A DNA stretch of 64,000 bases from Pyropia yezoensis (taxonomy: Eukaryota; Rhodophyta; Bangiophyceae; Bangiales; Bangiaceae): NCBI GenBank assembly GCA_009829735.1, contig CM020620.1, positions 17,380,354-17,444,353 of the forward strand, in the 5' to 3' direction. Shown here in pieces: positions 53,318-62,500 of the stretch. The notes beneath the pieces are model-generated. The model worked only from the letters and a program-made list of their open reading frames with translations. It was not told the origin of the DNA and did no database searches. Within the stretch, counting starts at the first letter, position 1; each line of letters starts with the position of its first letter. A program made the position numbers and the translations under genes.

Positions 53318-56300
53318 CGCTCTTCGTGCCGGGAATAGTGAGCTCCGGCGTGAAGGTGCGGGGGAGACGGGAATACGATCATAAGTCTTTCAACACCGGC
53401 GCGGGATCATATTGATGCCGTGGTCGTGCGAAACGGAACCGTGCATTGCGTTGAGACTGGAGCACACCGTGCACTGGAGCACCACTCACAGAAATTATGA
53501 ACAAACTACGAAAAAGCTCAAGATAACGGGCAATAGCATAGATAGTCTGCTGAGCCGACCTGACAACTGTGAGGATCGTTGACAAAGGATCGCTCAGCAC
53601 AAATTTCGCATGAGTATTTTTTGATCCCATCATATGTCCTGAAGTACAGTTCTTTGAACTTTTCTATGGCCGGCAAGAGCTGGAGATCGCGACGACAGTG
53701 AGAACGCGGTTGGGGACTGGGTGGGGACGGGTGGTCGTCGTCGAACTGGCGCCGGTCCCCAATGGTGGAGACTGCCAATGGAGAATGCCCGACCGCCTTG
53801 CAGGCGTGTCGGCCCGTCTGGCTCTGGCAGGGGGGGGGGAGAGGGAAAGAAGGTGGAAAGAGAGGCAACTAGACGTCAAAAATGCTGAGGACCATCCCAA
53901 CAGTTTCATAAGGAACAGCTCAAGCATTGTATCCAGAGTATCTTAGAAGCATTTTGAATCGAACACTCCACGGTTGGCAGTTGAGGGATTGGTGCTTTTC
54001 ATTGAGAAACCTACTTGTGTGAAGTCCCACAGTTTGCTTACCGAAACATGAAAGACAATATTGCGGCACCCTGAAGTTTGTCTCATGGCGACAATAACAA
54101 CAACAGACTCGCAACAGGCCAATGCCATGCCGCAGATGGCGCACCACTGGCCAATGAGTGCTCCGCGTTAGGGTGGAAGCAGTGCGATCTGTGACTTTCT
54201 CTAGAGTTCTGCCGAAATCGAAGATGGAGCAAGCATCGCAGCAACCAGGTGCGACCTCTCCAAGTCTTTTTGAGCGGATCGGGCCGAGATAGAGGGAACT
54301 TCGTCCAGATCGTGAGAGAAATCCACGGCTCTCTGACCAACCATCGTTCGGTACAAGATCCACCGCGACTGCCGCCACTCATCGCTCGATCTACATGAAA
54401 GCCCCACAGCACGCTCTTTGTCCGCTGCGAGCTCCCAGCACGCGGTTGGCTCATGGCTTTGTTGTCACGCTGTTGCTCTTGTCTCTATGAGGCAAAATTT
54501 GGGGAACGGCAGTAGCAACAGGGGAACTACAACGTCAGTCTCAGTTATCGCTTTGCGCTGGGATTAGTTAGCTTACGTGTGATGCGCCGGGGGAGACGGG
54601 AATACGAATCGTTGTGTCTCAATACTGATGCACTGCCACCGTGGCTATGATATTGCCGTCGTCCTAATATTGGCGGTCGGCTCACAGACAAGAGTACAAC
54701 AGTCGTTGACCAAAGGCGTGCCTCAAATCTTGCTGCCGCGACAAGTGGCCGCCTTGGATCGAGGTTTGTTGTCGTGCGAACAGAGCGGTCGGAGATATCC
54801 GACCGCTTCCTGAGCCGATCCTCCAGAGAACCGAGAGCGGCTGAAGCTTCCCAACTGATCCCACACAGGACTCCTATGAGATCGAGAAAAAAGAGGGTGA
54901 GACTGTCGGAAAGAGCAGCAGTGTTTTGACCAATGAGCTCTCTCATGGAGAAGCGGCACGACCTTCGGCCAATCGTGTGCTTCCGGGATTCGAGAGTTTC
55001 GCCATGACTGCGCCGTGCTTGTGCCCTCTTCAAACGTCATTGGCTGAAGTGATGTCAGCCAATGGTTGTTCGGCAGTTGTACACATACACAACCGACAAA
55101 ATTGGGACTATTGCAATGCATAGATATTGATGCTGAGGTGGTGCGAAACGCAACCGTTTTTTTAACCACGAGTGAACAAAAGGGAGTTTTTGCATCCCGT
55201 TCGTGGGATCGAATGGGGCAACGAAGCGCGACACGTATGCCACGTAGTGCCCAGTGGCGTCAAGATCCCACGATTTTGTTACCATTTATCGGTAGATGGG
55301 CCCTCCCTACGTGGACATCGGGGGATAGATACGCGCAACGTGTCACAAAACGTGTCACAAGCCCCCTCTCGGATGCCGTCGCAGGGGGGGTGGGCCTCCC
55401 TTTTGCCGGTCGCGGACTCCATAACCCATGAGGACAGAAAGCCTTTCGTCACCACCTGACAACTACGGAAGGGGAAGAGGGCGGAGGCGGAAGACCAGTG
55501 GCTGGGTGGACTGCCACCGCTTGTTGATGGAGAAGGTCTGAACGACTGACTGGGCAAGTTCATCAGCGGGCGGCCGGGATGCAGCCAGACGGACGATAGA
55601 GCCTGTCTCGCTGGCTCGTAGGTGCCACCCTTTGGCGCAGACGCGGGGAAGGGGGGTCGGATGTGTGAGAGAAGACTTCAATTCATTATTGTCCTAGTTC
55701 CCTCGGTTCCCCTCATCTTTCTTCTTTTGCCCATGTACTGAGGTCGCCCCCTCCAGACTGTCATCCCTCTCCCCCAGGTGGCGCCTTACTTTTTCAGTCT
55801 CTACCTCTCCTGGGTGCTCCATTCCAGCGGAAATGAACTGGCGGTACCCCCGGCGGTCCCTAGTCTACACTTGATGCGGGAGAGTTGTTCAGGGTGCGCT
55901 TCGGGGAGGTCAGGTGGTCTCGAAGCCCGATCTCACGAAGGCTACGTTGTGCAAAAACTCACCATCCAGCTCACCGATGCAATTAATACATCGTTAGCTC
56001 TTCCCACGAAATAGCCACGAATGTATCCAACGACCTCGTTGCAAAAACTCTCTATGGTACGTTGCACAAAAAAGATACATGGAGGTTTTTCTCGGCTCGG
56101 GCCCGGGCTCCACACCGGCCGTGGCGGGGTCCACGGGCGCCATGCTGACAGAAGGATCACAGAGCCCCATACGAACTCATGAGGTCCTTGGGTCCCCGGG
56201 ACGGCGTACCGCTTTCAGGGACACCCTGGGTGGACCGGCTGCTGTCGACCCTGAAATCGGGGCATCCTTTTCGCATTGATTTGCCCGGCTCGGGGGTCGG

Positions 56301-56812
56301 TTCTGGCCTACGTGCTAACTGAGGCTTGGAAGAGGGGTAGTCGATTTTAGAGAGGAGCCATGGGACGGCTGGAGGCCATTGTTTTGAGGACTTTTTTCCG
56401 TGTGCGGGTCACCGTTTTTGAGATCGCCGTTCTTGGGGTAAATGTTCCATGTCATGGGGTCGCCTGATTGGTCCACGAAGAAGCCTGGTCCTCATGTGTA
56501 CAGTGCCCGTTGTGGCATCTTGGGCAGGTGCCCCTCATGCTCCTGATGAAGCGGGCCTCTCCCCCCCCTTCCCCTCGTGGACCCCTCTCCTGGACCAGGC
56601 ACATCAGGGAGGCAACCCCCCCCAGCCCGCTTCCCTCTGGTGGTTCCACCTTTGGCAGGTGGAGTGCAGTGCGGGGGGGCATGCCCAGGTGGAGTGGGTT
56701 CTCGACAGGCGCGGACAGTGCACGGGCCCAGGAGGCAAGAGGGAAAGCGTCTCACATGTGCGTGGCGTGGGGGGGGGTCATGCCTCGAGAAGAGGCGGAA
56801 GTGCACGACATC
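53318..56812. other. Gene-poor, decayed repeats
   Basis: It includes the repeat copies 53885-54090 and 54945-54800. The string GGGGGAGACGGGAATACGA occurs at about 53369 and 54589 in direct orientation. Short open frames (for example 55033-54545 minus) belong to these repeats. No gene is recognised. Confidence 0.45.
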
Positions 56813-56855
56813 GCATCAAGGCACTTCGTGCTTTAAGCACGAAGTGCCTCGATGC
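56813..56855. repeat. 43-bp palindrome
   Basis: AGGCACTTCGTGCTT is followed after one T by its exact complement, and the outer GCATC/GATGC pairs also match with one mismatch between. It could be a strong cruciform, a binding site or a bidirectional terminator. It has no gene context. Confidence 0.75.
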
Positions 56856-57980
56856 TGTTTGGCCTATCGGGCAGACCATCCCATGCCCCCCCCCAAAATG
56901 GGGCCCGCACGACGCCCTGCACCATTCCGACACCACCTTCCTCCCTGTTCTGCTGCACCAGAATTTACCCGCCCCGTCCCTCATATCCCTTCTGCCCAGT
57001 GGAGCCACCGCGCCTGCCCCCCTGCGCCCGCAATTGAAAGAAAAGCGCCTGCGCTGACTCGGGCGCCGGCGCCGGCGGCTAGCACCAATGCCACTGTTGT
57101 CGCCGCCACGCGCTCCACTCCAATTCAAACAATGACTTTACCCTCCCCGTTTCTCCCTACGCCTACGGACCCTCCCCCCGCCCCCCCATCCAGATATCGA
57201 ACCGCCCGCCATCGCCGCAGCCGCCCTCGCCCAAACAAAACACCGCCGCCATGCGTCACCAGAATGCCCCCAACGCAGAAAGCCATCAACGTCCCCAGCC
57301 CGCCCCCTCCAAAAATGGGCAGCTACCAGCCCTTGGAACCCTCCCCCTCCACCCCCTGGCGCTGCTACCGCCACCACACCCCCCAGCGAAAAAAACCGAC
57401 CCCGCCGTCCCCAGCGACCTGCCCGACCCCCTCACAAAGCGTCCCCACCGTCCCCGCACCCTCCCCCTGCGAACCGTCCCCACGGCCGCCTGCCGCCCTG
57501 CTCTCCCTCTCCCACAACGGCGGCGGCACCACCGCCGCCCAAAAAAACGTGGCCACATCTTCCCGTGGCCTGCCTCACCCCCACCAAAAAGTCTACACGG
57601 CCGTCTGCCCGCCCCCCCCCCCCCCCCCCCTAAAACACCGTCCCCGCCTCCTCCCTCCCCAAAACACGTTACCACAGCCGCCCGTGGCCAGGCCGTCTTT
57701 GCGACCGCCTCGATGGCTGCCGCGGCGGTCGCCGTGACCGCCGCCTCTTCAATGGCCACCGCCGCCCCCGCGTCGACCGCCGCCGTGGTGACCGACGTCG
57801 CCACCGCCGCCGCCGCCGTCACCACTGCCGCGATATCGCGGGCACCCTCCCTCGATTAAAGACCATCCCCACCGCCGCCACCAGGCGCCCTCCCCTACCC
57901 CCCAACAAAAAAGGCCGTCAACCTCTTCCCCTCTCCCCCCAAAAATCGTAGCCATCACCGCCGCTGCAGCCGCGGTCAAC

Positions 57981-58520
57981 ATGGCCGCCTCGTCGGCCAC
58001 GACGGCCGCCACCATGGGCACCGAGGTGCGCGGGGTCGCCGGCACCGCGGGCACCGGCACAGGAAGGGTGGCCACCACCTCCGCCTCGGCCGCCGGGCCG
58101 GCCACCACAGCAGCCGCCGCCACCAGCGTCGTCCCCGTCCCCACCGCCGCCTTCATTCCCGCCGCCGGCCCCCCCCCCCCCCCCCCTAAACACGCCGTCG
58201 TCGCCGCTGTCGTCCATTCCGCCGCCGCCGCTGACGTCGCCGCCGCCGTCCCCCCCCTCCCCCCCAAAAAACTCGTCATCGCCGCCGCCACCGCCGCCGC
58301 CGCCATCGCCGTCGCCGTCGCAGCCACTGCCATGGCAGCCTCGCCGGCCACGGCGGCCGCCACCATGGGCACCGAGGTGCGCGGGGTCGCCGGCGCCGCG
58401 GGCACCGGCACCGACAGGGTGGTCACCACCTCCGCCTCGGCCGCCGGGCCGGCCGCCACAGCAGCCGACGCCACCAGCGTCGTCGCCGTCCCCGCCGCCG
58501 CCGTCATCGCCGCCGCCGCG
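57981..58520. repeat. Tandem duplication with 351-bp period
   Basis: The block from 57981 (ATGGCCGCCTCGTCGGCC) recurs from 58332 (ATGGCAGCCTCGCCGGCC) with high similarity for about 170 bp, including the shared GGGCACCGAGGTGCGCGGGG core. The spacing is a multiple of three, so the same Ala-rich frame stays open through both. Confidence 0.75.
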
Positions 58521-58719
58521 CCCCCCCCCCCCCCCCCCCCCCCCCCGCCGTCGTCGCGGCGGCCGCCCATCCCGCCGCCGCCGCTGACGCCGCCGCCGCC
58601 ACCCCCCCCCTCCCCCCCCAAAACTCGTCATCGCCGCCGCCACCGCCGCCGCGGCCATCGCCGTCGCCGCCGCCGCCACTGCCGTCCCCCCCCTCCCCCC
58701 CCCGACCTCGCCGTCGTCG

Positions 58720-58985
58720 CCGCTGCTGCCGACGTGGCCACCGCCGCCGTCGTCGCCGCTGCTGCCGACGTGGCCACCGCCGCCGACGTTGCCGCTGCTG
58801 CCGACGTTGCCGCCGCCGCCGACGTTGCCGCCGTCGCCGACATCGCCGCCGCCGCCGACGTCGCCGCCGCCGCCGAAGTTGCCGCCGCCGCCGCCGCGGC
58901 CGCCGCCGCGACTGCTGCTGCCGCCGCCGTCGTCGCCATCGTCGTCGTCGTCGTCACCGTCGTCACCGTCGTCGTCGCTGTGCAG
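58720..58985. repeat. GCC/GAC/GTC triplet minisatellite
   Basis: Imperfect units such as GCCGACGTTGCCGCCGCC and GCCGACGTGGCCACCGCC repeat many times and grade into (GTC)n at 58945-58975. Confidence 0.75.
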
Positions 58986-59637
58986 CACCGGCCCGACCCC
59001 CCGTGTCGTGGCCTACCCCACCGCTTGTACCACCCTCCCGCTGTCCCTCTTGATGAGCACGCTGGCAGGGTTTCCCGAAAGGGACCCACCACCGCTCATG
59101 TTGGGCCCATTACACCGGAGCATACCGTCAAGGCACCTGATTGGCTCAGGCCTGTGGCCCAAAGGTTCTCGGAGGAATGAGAAAAGAGCGCTCCGTGTAT
59201 CTTTTTTCTGCAACCTACCATATGTAATACCTCGGCGATTGCTCGTTATCCTAAGTTTATGGATAGCTTGGTGATCTTTCCTGCGTATGCAGTTGTACAG
59301 ACCTGTAGTACAGACCGTGTCGAACAGATCTGTGGTACTGTGTTCTCGCCGGGGGGGGCTTCGGGGGGGGCAACCTCCTCTCCCTGGGCCGGGGTCTGCT
59401 GGCCGATGTGCGGTAGCTGGGGGCCCACGCGCCCGCCCACAACCATCACAGGCAGGTGTGGTTGGAGGGGACGGAGACGACCACCCACGCTTGGTACTTG
59501 ACTGGGAGTGGCGTGGTGGCGGGGGGATGGGAAAACCTTTGCGGAAGCACATCCCGACAGAGGCCCCGTCGGTCACACCCTGGGTGGCGAAGGAGGCGAC
59601 GGTGCTGTGTGTTGGTGACAGCACCGTCATTGTGCTG

Positions 59638-60107
59638 TGTGGCAAAAACTACATGCACACACGGCACCCAAGTTGGGGCGGTGTGCAAGGGCTGCCTCCC
59701 GTGTCGGGGGAACCGGAAGAAGTGCAAGTCGCACACACTCTGTCCCTGTTGTGGGGCAAACCCCCCACGGACAAACAAGAGGATGGTGTGTGGTCCAACA
59801 GTTTCTTCGTCGGGACGGGGACGCAGGGCCAAGCCCCGCTGTCCCTCCCCTTATCCCCCCAGGGTCCACTCAGAATCTCGCCACTCAGAATCTCCCACCC
59901 CAGCACCTGCCCACCGGGCCACACGAAAATTCAAGACGATAAATGCAGAAAACCCTCAAATCCAAGTTGGATTTACTACTAAGCTAACTATCCCAAACTT
60001 AGGGAATATGGACCCAAATGCAGGGGGAGGAACGGATCAGGCTAGTGGCCTGCCGCCCCTTGCATGGCACGTGTTGCCCCCCTACCTGGGGGGTCAATAC
60101 TGCCACA
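59638..60107 (-). mobile_element. 3' LTR of antisense-ORF Ty3-like element, copy 2
   Basis: 470 bp with perfect 7-bp inverted ends: TGTGGCA at 59638-59644 and TGCCACA at 60101-60107. It is homologous to 1972-2566 and 4690-5164. Read on the minus strand it directly follows the purine run at 60120-60108, so it is the 3' LTR of an element whose pol lies at 62501-64000. It carries palindromes CCCAAGTTGGG (59667-59677) and AAATCCAAGTTGGATTT (59958-59974). The plus strand has a Cys/His-rich reading frame (GCLPCRGNRKKCKSHTLCP) that is partly kept in all three LTR copies. Confidence 0.78.
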
Positions 60108-60120
60108 CTCCCCTCTCCTC
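60108..60120 (-). other. Polypurine tract of LTR element copy 2
   Basis: On the minus strand it reads GAGGAGAGGGGAG and abuts the LTR start TGTGGCAG. Its counterpart is at 1961-1971. It shows that element sense is minus here. On the plus strand the same place has no sequence resembling a tRNA primer site, which excludes reading this LTR as a 5' LTR of the plus-strand ORF. Confidence 0.68.
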
Positions 60121-60445
60121 AGTTCCGACCGACCCGGTCGGCCCTGTGAGGGGGTGCGTAAACGCACGTCTCGGCGTTGGGGGCGCGACTTGCTGTCCCC
60201 CATCGAGTACGTAACGCGTATGTGGAGGCGGTCACCTTGACCGCCCCTCTCCTCAAGCTTGCCCACTCGGCAGCTTGCTCTCCTCAGTTCACACTTCACC
60301 ATCACCACCACCTCCCTTTCACCTTCCACTGGGCCGCCCCACGCTGGGGAGGCCACCCGTATACCCACGATCCGAGTCCCCCTCAACTCGAGGCGGGTCT
60401 CGTGCCGCGATAGCCAGAGCGTCTCTCCCCAACTTGGGGAGAGCC

Positions 60446-62389
60446 ATGGCGACCCCGGGAGTGGAGACGGACTCTCTAGATGAGCGTATGGAGGACACCA
60501 CCTACGGTGCAGCACCCGCCGGGACTTCCGGCGGGGGCTCCGCGATCGCTCCGGGGGATGGGACTCCCGCGTCACCCGGCTTCGGGTTGACGGCGGGGTC
60601 TCCCCCGGAGGCGGGACAAGTTGTCCCGCGTGAGGCCTTGGGGCGGTGGTTTTACCCCGCTTGGCCTCTCTATGAGGAGGGGTTGACTGTTCTTCGCTGT
60701 GGCCGACTTGGCGCAGCGATGGGTCGGGTATGGGACCGCCTATGGGAGAAGTATCCCCGTAGGGTCGGGTTCCCTGCCGGCTTCAGGACGGACCAGTTTG
60801 CCTTCCTGGACGATGAGGAGGTTGAGGACGTTCAGCGTGCCAAGGCCATGGTGGACCGCGGGGGAACTATCCCGGGTCCCGGCGACTTGCCGACCTTTAC
60901 TTGGGACGCGGTGGCAACTCGCCCCCCGTACCTCCACGAGGCCGATCCGCACACTCATCACTTTGATGTGCGGATGGATAAAGACTTCCGGCGAGGTCCC
61001 TACTTGGTGACCTCGGCTCAACTTGAGTTTCCTCAACAGTCTGCTGCCAACAAGGAGCAGTACTATCCGAAGAAGCCCGAGTGGTGGCCTCAAGTAGAGG
61101 TCCCCTTCGGGTTCCCGGCGTTGCTGCCACGGTTGCTTGACCACTTCGGCTCCGTCATGTTGACGGCTGGCCCTGATCACCTGGTGTGGGCCATGTTGGC
61201 CACCCAGTGGCTCCTCGAGGTCATGTCGACCTGGGTGTCTTGTGTTCAGCGGCGGGGGATTCTCTGGCATCTCCCCCTCCGGCTCATCCAAGGTTTGGAA
61301 CAGCTCACCCCTCAGCTAGTTGCTGAGGGGTGCTCATCAGGACAACTCACTCTACTTGAGGAGATGCTCCGGCTCCATAAGTTCATCGAGTGGGAGAGCA
61401 TTGAGCACAAGTTGCGCCGCCCCACTCGTGGGCCCAAGGACGATGGCGCACTTCGCCAGTTCGTGTGGGTCGCTCGTGAACTTCACGACGGCCGTGTGGT
61501 CCTACGAGAGGGGTTGGGCATCGGGGACTACCCGTATGCCCCGGGGGTGGATCGCCACACTGCGCCACCCCCAGACAAGCCCATAGTTATGGCTGTGCCC
61601 TCATATGATGACCATATGACTCAACCTACTGCGGGGGCCCCAAGTCGGGGTCGCAGTTACACCCGGGTACCGCCACCTCGGCGTGCCCCTCCGCTTCCTT
61701 CTGTTCCTTTCCACCCTCACGGGAACATCCCGATCAGCGTGGCCGTGGAGTCATCCACCCCGGTGTCCCCCAACTTGGGGGCCACCCTCCTGACGGTATA
61801 CCCCAAGTTGGTGTTACCGCCCACGCCTCTAACCTCAGAGATGATGATCACCACGGTGGTGCGCACCATTTCCTGGTTGGCCGCGTCGACCACAACCCTC
61901 CAAAGTTCCGAGACTCCTCAACTTGAGGAGCGCGTTCGTACTGCAGTGGCGACCGCGAGTTGCGAGTCGGTGGCGGAGTTTATGACAGCCGAGTTGGCTC
62001 GCATTGGGGCTATTATGCCCCAGCCAGCCCCACTTGGGCGTGGCAAACGTCGCGCGAGCCGGGCGTACTCGCCTCCTCGCCGTCGTCGCCGACACTCGCG
62101 GCGCTCTCCCTCCGTGTCGGAAGACGAGTTGTCTTACTCCGTCTCGGAGTCCTCTACCCCGTCGGAGACGGAGTCTGTCCAGCGGCTGCGTCGCAAACTT
62201 GCGCGCAAGACCAGGCAGAAGAGTAGCCACGGTCGGCGCCACTTGCGCGACCGTGAAGGGCGCGACGGTTCCGACTTGGAGCCGCCGCCCCTTCCAACGA
62301 GTGGAGACCGTTATCGACGTGGGTCTCGCCGCTCGCCTCCACGTGAGGGCGAGGGCCGTGGAGTGGGAGAGTCTAGCATGCGTGCCTAG
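60446..62389 (+). CDS. Antisense ORF of LTR retroelement, 647-aa protein of unknown function
   Basis: Intact frame from ATG 60446. The frame is open further upstream, but this ATG is the one kept in copy 1 (1647), in the same AGAGCCATGG context. Residues 1-60 are low complexity. About 60-330 form a well-ordered, Trp-rich, mainly helical region (WFYPAWPLYEEGLTV, LPRLLDHFGSVMLT, WLLEVMSTWV, LLEEMLRLHKFIEW). A Pro-rich linker follows, then a helical stretch (about 450-515), then an Arg/Ser-rich tail from about 530 (RRRRRHSRRSP, RRKLARKTRQK). It could bind nucleic acid like a nucleocapsid or SR protein. No zinc knuckle, protease or known domain is seen. It lies between pol (opposite strand, 62501-64000) and the 3' LTR. 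Copy 1 is a pseudogene of it. Palindromes centred on AACTTG recur along the frame. Confidence 0.72.
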   Translation: MATPGVETDSLDERMEDTTYGAAPAGTSGGGSAIAPGDGTPASPGFGLTAGSPPEAGQVVPREALGRWFYPAWPLYEEGLTVLRCGRLGAAMGRVWDRLWEKYPRRVGFPAGFRTDQFAFLDDEEVEDVQRAKAMVDRGGTIPGPGDLPTFTWDAVATRPPYLHEADPHTHHFDVRMDKDFRRGPYLVTSAQLEFPQQSAANKEQYYPKKPEWWPQVEVPFGFPALLPRLLDHFGSVMLTAGPDHLVWAMLATQWLLEVMSTWVSCVQRRGILWHLPLRLIQGLEQLTPQLVAEGCSSGQLTLLEEMLRLHKFIEWESIEHKLRRPTRGPKDDGALRQFVWVARELHDGRVVLREGLGIGDYPYAPGVDRHTAPPPDKPIVMAVPSYDDHMTQPTAGAPSRGRSYTRVPPPRRAPPLPSVPFHPHGNIPISVAVESSTPVSPNLGATLLTVYPKLVLPPTPLTSEMMITTVVRTISWLAASTTTLQSSETPQLEERVRTAVATASCESVAEFMTAELARIGAIMPQPAPLGRGKRRASRAYSPPRRRRRHSRRSPSVSEDELSYSVSESSTPSETESVQRLRRKLARKTRQKSSHGRRHLRDREGRDGSDLEPPPLPTSGDRYRRGSRRSPPREGEGRGVGESSMRA

Positions 62390-62500
62390 TTGGCAGCTGC
62401 CTTGGTTGTGAGAGTGTGAGGGTTAGGGCTGTAGTTAAAAGCCACTCTGCGTACCACTTCGACTTGAAGCACTCTCTTGGCACTGTTGCTCGGCCTTCCC
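62390..62500. other. Spacer between convergent antisense ORF and pol
   Basis: 111 bp separating the two stop codons. No LTR or polypurine tract lies here, which supports both frames belonging to one element. Confidence 0.5.

Larger units (their letters stand above)
56856..59637. other. C-rich low-complexity region without a supported gene
   Basis: Poly-C runs (57609-57630, 58169-58187, 58520-58546) and GCC/GTC triplet arrays keep frames of up to 399 codons open on both strands, reading Ala/Pro/Val on plus and Gly/Asp on minus. Composition alone explains them. 57981-58520 is a tandem duplication. Confidence 0.5.

Noticed and set aside
56577..59180. Pro/Ala/Val-rich plus-strand frames of 386 and 399 codons and Gly-rich minus-strand frames
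   Set aside because: They are produced by poly-C and GCC arrays and tandem duplication, with no stable domain, and both strands are equally open.
59638..62389. Plus-strand reading of the element as 5' LTR followed by gag
   Set aside because: The bases after the LTR on the plus strand are a pyrimidine run, not a tRNA-complementary primer site; on minus they form a polypurine tract abutting TG. The pol remnant is also on minus.
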